Assembly: GCF_019083965.1 (NCBI RefSeq)
Contig: NZ_JAHRCY010000002.1
Coordinates: forward strand, 620,001 to 684,000
DNA from: Catellatospora tritici
Lineage (GTDB): Bacteria > Actinomycetota > Actinomycetes > Mycobacteriales > Micromonosporaceae
Direction: 5' to 3'
Length of the DNA stretch: 64,000 nucleotides
Below are positions 48,995 to 57,211 of this stretch, piece by piece. The position numbers and the translations under genes were made by a program. The notes below the pieces were generated by a model, which saw only the letters and a list, made by a program, of their open reading frames with translations, was not told the origin of the DNA and did not search any database. How positions within the stretch are numbered: the stretch's first letter is position 1; every line of letters begins with the position of its first letter.

Positions 48995-49720
48995 ATGGAT
49001 TCATACCAATCGGTTTATCCTGTTTCCCCACGCGCGCTGCTGCTCGACTTCTACGGCACGCTGACCAGCGCCTGCACCCGCGGCCCGGCCCACGAGTTGG
49101 TGCCCCGCCTGCTGGGTTGCGATCCGGCCGAGTACCGGGCGGTGCTCGACACCTCCTTCTACGCCCGCTGCCGGGGCGCCTACGGCGACGCCCTGGAGAC
49201 CATGCGCTGGATCGCGGGCGAACTCGGCGTGGCCCCCAGCGCCTCCCGACTGCGGGCCGCCCAGGCCGCCCGCCTGATCGCGGTACGCGCCGACACCCGG
49301 CTGCGCCCGGAGGCCTTCCCCACGCTCTGGCAGCTGCGGCGGCGGGGCATCCGGCTCGCGGTGGTGAGCGACTGCGCCTGGGAGCTGCCCGAGATCATGC
49401 GGGGCATGCCGATCACGCACCTGATCGACGCGAAGGTCTTCTCCGTACACGTCGGACACTGCAAGCCGCGACCGGAGATGTACCTGACCGCCTGCGACCG
49501 GCTCGGCGTCGCCCCGCAGGACTGTGCCTTCGTCGGCGACGGGGGGTCGCGGGAGCTCAGCGGCGCGGAGGCGCTGGGCATCCGCGCGGTGCGCCTGGCC
49601 GCCCCCGACCTGGTCGACCACCTGGTCTTCGCCACCGACGACACCTTCACCGGCCCGTCCGCCCCCACCCTCCCCGAAGCCACCACCCTCGCCCTGACCG
49701 CCCTCTCCCCCGCCCATTGA
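48995..49720 (+). CDS. HAD-family hydrolase
   Basis: About 241 aa. Motif I is LLLDFYGTLTSACTRGPAHE (D-F-Y-G-T, with Tyr replacing the usual second Asp); motif II SDCAWELP; motif III Lys in HVGHCKPRPEMY; motif IV VGDGGSRELSGAE. The second Asp of DxDxT is absent, so it may not be a standard phosphatase. TATGAT at 48976-48981 puts the transcript start about 6 nt before ATG 48995, consistent with near-leaderless expression. Confidence 0.88.
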   Translation: MDSYQSVYPVSPRALLLDFYGTLTSACTRGPAHELVPRLLGCDPAEYRAVLDTSFYARCRGAYGDALETMRWIAGELGVAPSASRLRAAQAARLIAVRADTRLRPEAFPTLWQLRRRGIRLAVVSDCAWELPEIMRGMPITHLIDAKVFSVHVGHCKPRPEMYLTACDRLGVAPQDCAFVGDGGSRELSGAEALGIRAVRLAAPDLVDHLVFATDDTFTGPSAPTLPEATTLALTALSPAH

Positions 49721-49732
49721 CCAAGACCCGCG

Positions 49733-49795
49733 CCAAGTTGCCGGGCAATCGGGCGTGAGCGGGCGCAAGATACGCACGAGTGCCCGGCAACTTGG
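49733..49795. repeat. 15-bp-stem hairpin
   Basis: CCAAGTTGCCGGGCA (49733-49747) pairs perfectly with TGCCCGGCAACTTGG (49781-49795) around 33 bp. It lies between the HAD gene and the next gene and may terminate the former; the palindrome looks like an intergenic repeat rather than a plain terminator. Confidence 0.8.
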
Positions 49796-49853
49796 GTGAT
49801 CAAGGACGGGTGGGGTGGTACCCCGGAGGGCGGGGGCGGGTGAGAATGGGCGC

Positions 49854-50333
49854 ATGACCCATCCGTTGGTGGAAGAGGCCGGGAAGAAGGCGGCGATCGC
49901 CTGGGTGGCGGTGGGCGACGGTCCCGCGTACGCCCTGTGGTGCCTGCCCCAGGACGGCCGCCTGCACGTGATCGTCGGTCCGGGTGAGCAGTCTGCTCCC
50001 GGACTGGCCGAGGCGGCCTCGGCCCACGTCACGCTGCGCGGGGACCACGGCGGCGCGGTGGTCACCTACCCGGCGTCGGTCGAGCGCATCCTGCCCGAGG
50101 ACGAGCGCTGGGGGTCGGTCGCGATCGCGCTGGCGGGCAAGCGCCTCAACGCCCCCGGCACCGCCGAGGCGCTGGCGGCGCGGTGGGCCCAGGAGTGTGT
50201 GCTGCTGAGCCTCAGTCCGACGGGCGAGCCCGCACCGCGGGGCGACGACTCGGAGCGGGCGGAGCCGCGGCCCACCCCGGCCGCCAACGCGACCCGCAAG
50301 CCGTTCCGGCTGCACCGGGTACGCCGCCGCTGA
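49854..50333 (+). CDS. hypothetical protein, 159 aa
   Basis: Product MTHPLVEEAGKKAAIAWVAV, with AYALWCLPQDGRLHVIVGPG and RGDHGGAVVTYPASVERILP. The small beta-rich N-terminal part could be a split-barrel flavin-reductase-like fold, judged only by pattern. A basic C-terminal tail ends RLHRVRRR. No functional residues recognised. Confidence 0.7.
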   Translation: MTHPLVEEAGKKAAIAWVAVGDGPAYALWCLPQDGRLHVIVGPGEQSAPGLAEAASAHVTLRGDHGGAVVTYPASVERILPEDERWGSVAIALAGKRLNAPGTAEALAARWAQECVLLSLSPTGEPAPRGDDSERAEPRPTPAANATRKPFRLHRVRRR

Positions 50334-50395
50334 GGCCGTCGCCCGGCTGCCGCAAACACCGTAAACCGTGTGAGAAATACGCATAACATGCCAAT

Positions 50396-51646
50396 ATGGC
50401 CACGGTGACCAGGGTCTTCGTCGCCCGGCTCGCCGGCCTCGCCGTCTTCGACCCGAACGGCGACCAGGTGGGCCGGGTCCGCGACGTGGTCGTTCGGGTA
50501 CGCAGCACCAACCCGCCGCAGGTGGTCGGCATCGTCGCCGAGATGCCGCTGCGGCGCCAGGTCTTCCTGCCCATCGGCCGCGTCATCAGCCTGGACGCCG
50601 ACAGCGTCGTGCTCAGCTCCGGCCAGATCAACCTGCGCCGGTTCGCCAAGAGCAGCACCGAACTGCTCGTCCTGGCCGATCTGCTGGACCGCCGGGTCAC
50701 CACGCCCAACGGCACCCTGGCCATGGTGGTCGACATCGCGATGGAGTCCTACCGGGTCGGCGAGTGGGAGTTGGGCCGAGTCGCGGTGCGCGACGTGAGC
50801 AGCCGCCTGGGGCGGCGTGGGCAGCTGCACCAGTTCGAGTGGGAGGAGCTGACCGGCCTGATCGAGCCGTCGGCGATCCAGGGCACGGCCTCGCTGCTGA
50901 CCGTACTGGAGAAGCTGCGCCCGGCCGACCTCGCCAGCGCCCTGCAGGACCTGCCCGACCAGCGCCGCCACGCGGTCGCCGCCGCCCTGGACGACGAGCG
51001 CCTGGCCGACGTGCTGGAGGAGCTGCCCGAGCACGACCAGGTCGACATCCTGGCCCGGCTGGACCGCGAGCGCGCCGCCGACGTGCTGGAGGAGATGGAC
51101 GCCGACGACGCCGCCGACCTGCTCGCCGAGCTGCCCCCGGTCGAGCGGCAGCTGCTGCTGGACCTGATGGAGCCGGCGGAGTCCGCCCCGGTGCGGGCCC
51201 TGATGCACTACCGGCCCAATACGGCCGGGGCACTGATGACCAGCGAGCCGGTGATCCTGACCCCGGACGCGACCGTCGCCGATGGGCTGGCCCGGATCCG
51301 GGAGAAGCACCTGTCCCCGGCGCTGGCCTCGCAGGTGTTCGTGTGCCGGGCGCCGATCGACACGCCGACCGGCCGCTACCTGGGCACGGTGCACTTCCAG
51401 CGGCTGCTGCGCGAGCCGCCCGGCGACCTGCTCGGCGGGGTGCTGGAGCGCGACATCGCACCACTGCCGCCGGACCTGCCGCTGGCGGAGATCACCCGGC
51501 GGATGGCGACGTACAACCTGGTGGCGATCGCGGTGGTGGACTCGGCCGACCGGCTGGTCGGCGCGGTGACCGTGGACGACGTGCTGGACCACCTGCTGCC
51601 GCGCGACTGGCGGGAACGGCACGAGACCAAGCGAGCCACCTCATGA
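50396..51646 (+). CDS. PRC-barrel/MgtE-N/CBS protein, no transport domain
   Basis: 416 aa: N-terminal PRC-barrel-like region (about 8-85, FVARLAGLAVFDPNGDQVGR), an MgtE intracellular N domain (about 150-265, ALQDLPDQRRHAVAAALDDE and ADVLEEMDADDAADLLAELP), then two CBS motifs to the end (ALMTSEPVILTPDATVADGL; AIAVVDSADRLVGAVTVDDV). The MgtE transmembrane channel is missing, so it may be a Mg2+-responsive regulator rather than a transporter. Directly followed by a DUF1003 gene. Confidence 0.9.
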   Translation: MATVTRVFVARLAGLAVFDPNGDQVGRVRDVVVRVRSTNPPQVVGIVAEMPLRRQVFLPIGRVISLDADSVVLSSGQINLRRFAKSSTELLVLADLLDRRVTTPNGTLAMVVDIAMESYRVGEWELGRVAVRDVSSRLGRRGQLHQFEWEELTGLIEPSAIQGTASLLTVLEKLRPADLASALQDLPDQRRHAVAAALDDERLADVLEELPEHDQVDILARLDRERAADVLEEMDADDAADLLAELPPVERQLLLDLMEPAESAPVRALMHYRPNTAGALMTSEPVILTPDATVADGLARIREKHLSPALASQVFVCRAPIDTPTGRYLGTVHFQRLLREPPGDLLGGVLERDIAPLPPDLPLAEITRRMATYNLVAIAVVDSADRLVGAVTVDDVLDHLLPRDWRERHETKRATS

Positions 51647-51656
51647 GCGGCGCGCG

Positions 51657-52169
51657 GTGAGCGACCGGGGGCGGCTCGACCAGCCGCGTGACGCCAGCGG
51701 GGTAAGGCTGCCCCGGCTCGACCCGGAGGCGTTCGGCGACTTCGCGGAGAAGTTCGCCCGCTTCATGGGTACGGCCAAGTTCATCGTCTACATGACGATC
51801 TTCGTGATCGTGTGGATCCTGCTGAACCTGATCGGCGTGTTCGGGATGCGGTGGGACCCGTACCCGTTCATCCTGCTCAACCTGTTCTTCAGCACGCAGG
51901 CGTCGTACGCGGCGCCACTGATCCTGCTCGCGCAGAACCGCCAGGCCGACCGCGACCGGTTGACCCTGGACGAGGACCGCCGCCGCGCCACCGCGCAGAA
52001 AGCCGACACCGAATTCCTGGCCCGGGAGATCGCCTCGCTGCGGATGGCCCTGAACGAGGTCGCCACCCGCGACTACATCCGCTCGGAACTGGCCAAGCTG
52101 GCCGAGGAGCTCGACGACGCCGCGCAACGCCGCTACCAGCTCGAACAGCGCGGCAACCGACCCGCCTGA
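51657..52169 (+). CDS. DUF1003 membrane protein
   Basis: A 170-aa protein from GTG 51657. The N-terminal third is soluble (FAEKFARFMGTAKFIVYM); two membrane helices, FIVYMTIFVIVWILLNLIG and FILLNLFFSTQASYAAPLIL, define DUF1003. The C-terminal part is charged and coiled-coil-like (EFLAREIASLRMALNEVATR). It starts 10 bp after the MgtE-N/CBS gene, a conserved actinobacterial pair that may form a membrane complex. Confidence 0.92.
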   Translation: MSDRGRLDQPRDASGVRLPRLDPEAFGDFAEKFARFMGTAKFIVYMTIFVIVWILLNLIGVFGMRWDPYPFILLNLFFSTQASYAAPLILLAQNRQADRDRLTLDEDRRRATAQKADTEFLAREIASLRMALNEVATRDYIRSELAKLAEELDDAAQRRYQLEQRGNRPA

Positions 52170-52263
52170 GCCGAGGAAGGAAGAGGCCGCGCGCCGCAAG
52201 GGGCATGGCGCGCGGCCGACTCCACCGATCCTGCCACGGCACGCGGTTTCGCTCATCCGATAG

Positions 52264-52341
52264 CCGAGAAACGCTCATGCCACACCCGAGAATCCGGTCA
52301 TGTCACAGCCGAGAATCCGGTCATGTCACAGCCGAGAATGT
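52264..52341. repeat. 22-23-bp tandem array upstream of mrp
   Basis: Four units with CCGAGAATCCGGTCATGTCAC consensus start at 52264, 52286, 52309 and 52332. The array sits 64 bp before the mrp start, where it could bind a regulator in phased fashion; no operator is known to match. Confidence 0.85.
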
Positions 52342-52404
52342 TGCGCGTGCCACCGCACCCACCGGAAAGCCAGTGATGATCAATCCCGCGGGTAGCATGG
52401 GCGC

Positions 52405-53550
52405 ATGTCCGCCGCTGCTGTGAACACCGACGAGCAGGCCGTCCTCACGGCGCTCGCCTCCGTGAACGACCCGGAGATCCGCCGTCCCATCACCGAACTG
52501 GGGATGGTGGAGTCGGTCAAGGTCGACTCCGGTACGGCGCACATCCGCATCCTGCTCACCGTCGCGGGCTGCCCGCTCAAGGACACCCTGCGCACCGACA
52601 TCACCGCCGCCGCGACCACGGTCCCCGGCGTCACCGCCGTCGAGATCGACTTCGGCGTGATGAGCCCCGACCAGCGCCAGGACCTGCAGAAGCGGCTGCG
52701 CGGCGGTGCCGCCGCCGAGCCGGTCATCCCGTTCTCCCAGCCCGGCAGCCGCACCCGCGTGTACGCGGTCGCCTCCGGCAAGGGCGGCGTCGGCAAGTCC
52801 AGCGTCACCGTCAACCTCGCCGCCGCTCTGGCCGCGCGCGGCCTTTCGGTCGGCGTGGTCGACGCCGACATCTACGGCCACTCGGTGCCGCGCATGCTCG
52901 GTGTCGAAGGCCGCCCCACCCAGGTCGAAGACATGATCATGCCGCCGCAGGCGCACGGCGTGAAGGTCATCTCCATCGGTATGTTCACCAGCGGCAACGC
53001 CGCCGTCGTCTGGCGCGGGCCGATGCTGCACCGCGCCCTGCAGCAGTTCCTCGCCGACGTGTACTGGGGCGACCTGGACGTGCTGCTGCTCGACCTGCCG
53101 CCCGGCACCGGCGACATCGCCATCTCGCTGGCCCAACTGCTGCCCACTGCCGAGATCCTGGTCGTCACCACGCCCCAGGCCGCCGCGGCCGAGGTCGCCG
53201 AGCGGGCGGGCGCGATCTCGCTGCAGACCCACCAGCGCCTGGTCGGCGTCATCGAGAACATGTCCGGGCTGACCCTGCCCGACGGCACCGTGCTCGAGGT
53301 GTTCGGCTCCGGCGGCGGTCAGACCGTCGCCGACTCGCTGACCCGCCTCACCGGCGCCTCGGTGCCGCTGCTGGGCCAGATCCCGCTGGACACCGGCGTA
53401 CGCGAGGCAGGCGACGACGGCACGCCGGTCGTGCTCAGCGCCCCCGACTCCCCCGCGGGCAAGGCCCTCAACGCCGTCGCCGACCGCCTCGCCGTCCGCC
53501 GCGACTCCCTGCTCGGCAAATCCCTGGGCCTGTCCCCCGCCCGCAAGTAA
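52405..53550 (+). CDS. mrp: Mrp/NBP35-family Fe-S carrier ATPase
   Basis: A 381-aa protein with an N-terminal MIP18/DUF59 domain (about 8-85, ASVNDPEIRRPITELGMVES) and a P-loop GKGGVGKSSVT (125-135). VDADIYGHSVPRMLG, VWRGPMLHRALQQFLADVYW and LDLPPGTGDIAISLAQ are Mrp signatures. Mrp carries and transfers iron-sulfur clusters; the usual CxxC of Mrp near the dimer interface is not seen here. The N-terminal DUF59 plus P-loop order is standard. Confidence 0.95.
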   Translation: MSAAAVNTDEQAVLTALASVNDPEIRRPITELGMVESVKVDSGTAHIRILLTVAGCPLKDTLRTDITAAATTVPGVTAVEIDFGVMSPDQRQDLQKRLRGGAAAEPVIPFSQPGSRTRVYAVASGKGGVGKSSVTVNLAAALAARGLSVGVVDADIYGHSVPRMLGVEGRPTQVEDMIMPPQAHGVKVISIGMFTSGNAAVVWRGPMLHRALQQFLADVYWGDLDVLLLDLPPGTGDIAISLAQLLPTAEILVVTTPQAAAAEVAERAGAISLQTHQRLVGVIENMSGLTLPDGTVLEVFGSGGGQTVADSLTRLTGASVPLLGQIPLDTGVREAGDDGTPVVLSAPDSPAGKALNAVADRLAVRRDSLLGKSLGLSPARK

Positions 53551-54565
53551 CCACCCACCCTCCCCGCCACGCGCCGCCGCCCGCCAAGATCTGCGGGCGG
53601 CGTCCGGCTGCCGTGCCCCCTCGCGGCCGCCGTGCCCCTCGCGGCCCGCAGCGGCTGTGGACGGCCCGCAGCGGCTGCACCGGGAGCGGCCCTCACACCG
53701 CCGGGAGCGGCCGCACAGGGCCCGGAGCGGCCCTCACACGGCCGGGAGCGGCCGCACAGGGCCGGGAGCGGCCGCACGGCCCGCAGTGGCTGCACCGGGC
53801 CGGAAGCGGCTGTAACGGCCGGAGCGGATCACGGCCGGGAGCGGCTGAAATGGCCGAGCGGCACGCGCCCCGCGTCGAGCCCACGTGTCGAGCCGTGCCC
53901 GCGTCGGACCCGCCCTGGCGGGCCGCGGCCACGCCCGCATACCCACTTCGCGCCCGCAGGTCGCGATCTTCGCCCCGTTGGAAGCGCAGTTTCGGGGAAA
54001 CTGCGCGAATGGCGCCCAAGATTCGGGCAGTTTCCCCGAACTGCAGCAACGTTGACGGCCGGGAGCAGCTCTGACGGCACCCGTCGGCCGCCGCGCTCGC
54101 TTCGGTCCACTAGATCGCTGTCAGTGGTCAAAACAGCCGGATCCAGCCCATGTTCTGACCGACGACACCGATCATCGCGGCGCAGACACTCGAAGATCGC
54201 GTTCTCCGGTCATTTTCCGGGCGTCTTCAGAGGCCGAATCCGAGATTCCGACCGCCAGCCGCGATCATGGCAAAGATGACAGCATGCAAGATCGCTGCCA
54301 ACGGTCATTCTCCGGGCGAGCCGAAGCACCGAATCCGCCGCTCGCACCCGCAAGCGACGCCCGCCAACCAAATCCGGCCCCGCTCCACGCGATCCAACCG
54401 GAATCGGCGATCGCACAGAGCCCCGAAGCCAGATGATCTACAGGTCCGGAAGGCAGCCGACCCCAGAGCCCCGAAGCCACGTGAACCCGGACCCGAAGGA
54501 AACGAGATCCCGCTGCCCGAAGGCAGGTGATCATCCGGCGGGGGTAGCCATGCGCGGCGAAAGCT
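53551..54565. other. 1-kb gene-free stretch with repeats
   Basis: About 53600-53860 is a run of degenerate GCCGGGAGCGGCCGCACAG units, a tandem array rich in CCGGGAGCGG. A REP-like hairpin follows at 53984-54047. About 54110-54540 is lower in GC with repeated GATCGCGTTCTCCGGTCATT-like fragments and no coherent frame. No open frame here shows coding character; it looks like repeat-filled, decaying sequence. Confidence 0.6.
53984..54047. repeat. REP-like double hairpin, copy 3
   Basis: GCGCAGTTTCGGGGAAACTG at the left and GGCAGTTTCCCCGAACTGCA at the right. Same family as 10271-10335 and 10927-10991. Confidence 0.8.
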
Positions 54566-54752
54566 GCACGCTCGCCGGCGGCGTCTGGACTGAGGAGCGT
54601 GACCGAGCCGCAGGCTCGGCAGCGACGAGGGAAGACGCCGCCTGAAAGGCGAGCGTGCCGCGCCCGCGGAGGCGGGCGCCAGCAGCACAGCGCCGCGCCC
54701 GCGGAGGCGGGCGCCAGCAGCACAGCGCCGCGCCCGCGGAGGCGGGCGCCAG
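54566..54752. repeat. structured repeat, copy 2 (three hairpin units)
   Basis: Outer stem GCACGCTCGCC/GGCGAGCGTGC, second stem GGCGGCGTCT/AGACGCCGCC, inner hairpin CCGAGCC-GCA-GGCTCGG; loops GGAGCGTGA and AGCGACG conserved with the other two copies although all three stems differ. Three units with GCGCCCGC-GGAG-GCGGGCGC then run to 54752. The tatB stop codon lies at the end of the array. Confidence 0.92.
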
Positions 54753-55175
54753 CTATGTAGCGTCGTCGAAGTTGTGGGTGCGCGGGGTCGGGGCGGGTGC
54801 GGCTGCGACCTGGGTCGACGGGGTGGTGGAGGTCATCGCGCTGATGGAGCTGCGGGTCTCCTGCGCCGAGCGGGCCACGCCGTCGACCTCCTTGCGCAGG
54901 TCGTCGTAGAGGCCGGTGAGCGGGTTGCGCAGGGCGGCCTCGTCCTCCTCGCTGAGCAGGTGCTTGCGTACGAACGCCTTGGGGTTGAGGTCCTCGATGC
55001 GGATGTCGGTGCCCAGCTCGCGGCTTAGGTCGCCGGTGGCGTTGGTCGCCATGGAGCGCAGGTTGCGCAGCATCCGCATACCGTCTTGGATGACCTTGGG
55101 CAGCTTCTCGCCGAAGATCAGCAGGGCGAGCAGAAGCAGCCCGATGAACTCCCAGCTGTTCAGGTTGTCTAGCAC
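54753..55175 (-). CDS. tatB: Sec-independent translocase protein TatB
   Basis: A 140-aa protein, MLDNLNSWEFIGLLLLALLI, with one N-terminal membrane helix and the conserved FGEKLPKVIQDGMRMLRNLR amphipathic helix. Long soluble tail with Pro/Ala-rich end (TSTTPSTQVAAAPAPTPRTH). It is the TatB-type subunit that with TatC receives twin-arginine substrates; TatA/TatC are not here. Its location next to an HtrA protease gene is common in actinomycetes. Confidence 0.94.
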   Translation of the reverse strand: MLDNLNSWEFIGLLLLALLIFGEKLPKVIQDGMRMLRNLRSMATNATGDLSRELGTDIRIEDLNPKAFVRKHLLSEEDEAALRNPLTGLYDDLRKEVDGVARSAQETRSSISAMTSTTPSTQVAAAPAPTPRTHNFDDAT

Positions 55176-55240
55176 CGCTGCCTCCCGACTGTGTCCCGCA
55201 TCGGCAAGGGTACGTGCGCCCCGGCCCGACAGGCCACCCC

Positions 55241-56515
55241 TCAGTCGGCGTCAGCGACGAGGGTCACCGACGTATCGTGCCTGGTAGACCCCCGTTTGTA
55301 GGTCACTTTGACCATGTCACCCGGTGCAGTTTTCCGCACAAGTGCGACCAGGTCCGTGGGTTCGCCGATCATGTGGCCGCCATAGGTGACCACCACGTCG
55401 CCGGTACGCATCCCAGCCTCGGCGGCCGGTCCCAGGGCCACCACCTGCCCCAACTTCACCCCGCCGCCCGGACCGCGGAACGAGTCCTCGATTTCGGCAC
55501 CGATCACGGTCCGGTGCGCCCGGCCCTCGGCGATGATCTCGTCGGCCACCCGCCGCGCGTGGTTGATCGGGATGGCGAAGGCAAGGCCGATGTTGCCCGC
55601 CGACTCCTCGCTGCCTGCCATCGACTTGATCACGGCGTTGATCCCGACGACCTGACCGGCCGCGTCGACCAGTGGACCGCCGGAGTTGCCGTGGTTGACC
55701 GCGGCGTCGGTCTGGATCGCCGCGTAGTAGCGGGTGGTGCCGTCCTCGGCGGCGGTGGCGATGGGCCGGTCCAGCGCGCTGACGATACCGGCGGTGACGG
55801 TGCCGCGCAGCGCCAGTGGCGAGCCGACCGCGACCACCGCGTCGCCGACCGCGACCGAGTCGGAGTCGCCCAGCACGGCCGGGGTCACCTCGTGCTTGCC
55901 CTGGATCTGCAGCACCGCGACGTCGGACTCGGGGTCGGTGCCGATCAGTTTGGCGGGCGAGCTGCTGCCGTCGTCGAAGATCACGGTGGCCACGCCGGAG
56001 CCGCCGGAGACCACGTGGTCGTTCGTGACGACGTAGCCGGAGGAGGTGACGACGAAGCCGGAGCCCAGCGAGACGCTGCCGTCGACCGGCACCCGGACCG
56101 TGACCACGCTGGGCAGCACCATCCGGGCCACCGCGGCCAGCGAGTCGGGGGCCCGCTGCATCGGTGAGGAGCCAGGGGCGCCGAGCACCGAACGCACCGT
56201 GACCGGATCGTCGCTGAACCGTACGCCCAGCGCGCCGCCCAGCACTCCGGCGAGCACCCCTGCGAGCACCGCCGCTCCGGCGACTGTCCACAACGTACGA
56301 CGTCGGGTATGGTCGGGCTCGGCCAGCGGCTCGGGCGCGGGCTGGTGCGGCTGCTGCGCAGCCGATGTCAGCGTCGCCGGAGAATGCGGATCACGCCACG
56401 GATCGTTCAGCGCGTCGGACCACCAGTGCGGTGCCGGTGCGGCCGGCGGCGGCGTGCTGTGAGCTGCCGCGCGCTCCTCGTCATCCGGTCGGCGATATAC
56501 CCAGCCGTCGGTCAC
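55241..56515 (-). CDS. HtrA-type serine protease with PDZ domain
   Basis: 424 aa from GTG 56515, preceded by a GGGGGG site; a longer frame exists to 56563. Cytoplasmic Pro-rich N-terminus (about 75), one anchor (about 75-97, LWTVAGAAVLAGVLAGVLGG), trypsin-like protease with triad His167 (TNDHVV), Asp198 (ESDVAV) and Ser278 (GNSGGPL), then a PDZ domain (about 330-415, PAAEAGMRTGDVVVTYGGHM). A cell-envelope quality-control protease, probably of the DegP/HtrA type. Confidence 0.95.
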   Translation of the reverse strand: MTDGWVYRRPDDEERAAAHSTPPPAAPAPHWWSDALNDPWRDPHSPATLTSAAQQPHQPAPEPLAEPDHTRRRTLWTVAGAAVLAGVLAGVLGGALGVRFSDDPVTVRSVLGAPGSSPMQRAPDSLAAVARMVLPSVVTVRVPVDGSVSLGSGFVVTSSGYVVTNDHVVSGGSGVATVIFDDGSSSPAKLIGTDPESDVAVLQIQGKHEVTPAVLGDSDSVAVGDAVVAVGSPLALRGTVTAGIVSALDRPIATAAEDGTTRYYAAIQTDAAVNHGNSGGPLVDAAGQVVGINAVIKSMAGSEESAGNIGLAFAIPINHARRVADEIIAEGRAHRTVIGAEIEDSFRGPGGGVKLGQVVALGPAAEAGMRTGDVVVTYGGHMIGEPTDLVALVRKTAPGDMVKVTYKRGSTRHDTSVTLVADAD

Positions 56516-56596
56516 TGGCAGACCCCCCGTCCCGTTCCCGGCTCCAGAATGGCACGGTTCCAACGTGAAAAATCACTGTTCGCGGAAGGTGCGTAC

Positions 56597-57211
56597 ATGA
56601 CGACGTCGCTGCGCCAGCCTGGACCGTCGGCGGACTTTCCGGCCTCGTTCGTCCCCGAAGACCTGATCACGCAGGCGGCCCGGGGGTTGGCCGTCGAAGT
56701 GGGGTTGCAGCCCGTTTCGCCCGCGGTCGGCGCGGCGCTGCGGATGCTCGCGGGGGCGTGCGGCGCGCGGGCCGTGGTGGAGATCGGCACCGGCACCGGG
56801 GTCAGCGGGCTGTGGCTGCTGCGCGGCATGCGCCCCGACGGCGTGCTCACCACCATCGAACTGGAGCCCGACCACCAGCGCATGGCCCGGCGGCTGTTCG
56901 TGGAGGCGGGCTTCCCCGCGTCGCGCACCCGGGTGATCACCGGACGGGCGCTGGAGGTGCTGCCGCGGCTGGCTGACGGCGCTTACGACCTGGTCTTCGT
57001 CGACGCCGAGCCGACCGAGTACGCCGCGTGCGTGCACGAGGCGCTGCGCCTGCTGCGGCCCGGCGGCCTGGTGGTGCTGCACGGCGTGCTGACCACCGGC
57101 CGCGATGTCTTCACCGTGCGGGAGGTGGCGCTGGCCATTCGCGACGACGAGCGTTGGCAGCCCGCCGTCCTACCCGTCGGCGAGGGTCTGCTCGCGGCGG
57201 TACGGGTCTAG
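56597..57211 (+). CDS. O-methyltransferase
   Basis: A 204-aa class I methyltransferase of the caffeoyl-CoA/catechol O-methyltransferase fold. ARAVVEIGTGTGVSGLWLLR (motif I), LTTIELEPDHQRMARRLFVE, VFVDAEPTEYAACVHEALRL and PGGLVVLHGVLTTGRDV are visible. Start ATG 56597 has GGAAGG six nt upstream. Divergent from htrA. Substrate unknown; often adjacent to htrA-tatB in actinomycetes. Confidence 0.93.
   Translation: MTTSLRQPGPSADFPASFVPEDLITQAARGLAVEVGLQPVSPAVGAALRMLAGACGARAVVEIGTGTGVSGLWLLRGMRPDGVLTTIELEPDHQRMARRLFVEAGFPASRTRVITGRALEVLPRLADGAYDLVFVDAEPTEYAACVHEALRLLRPGGLVVLHGVLTTGRDVFTVREVALAIRDDERWQPAVLPVGEGLLAAVRV

Noticed and set aside
54267..54530. Possible small genes in the repeat region
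   Set aside because: Frames are short, on both strands, with Arg/Pro-rich composition and no ribosome-binding sites.
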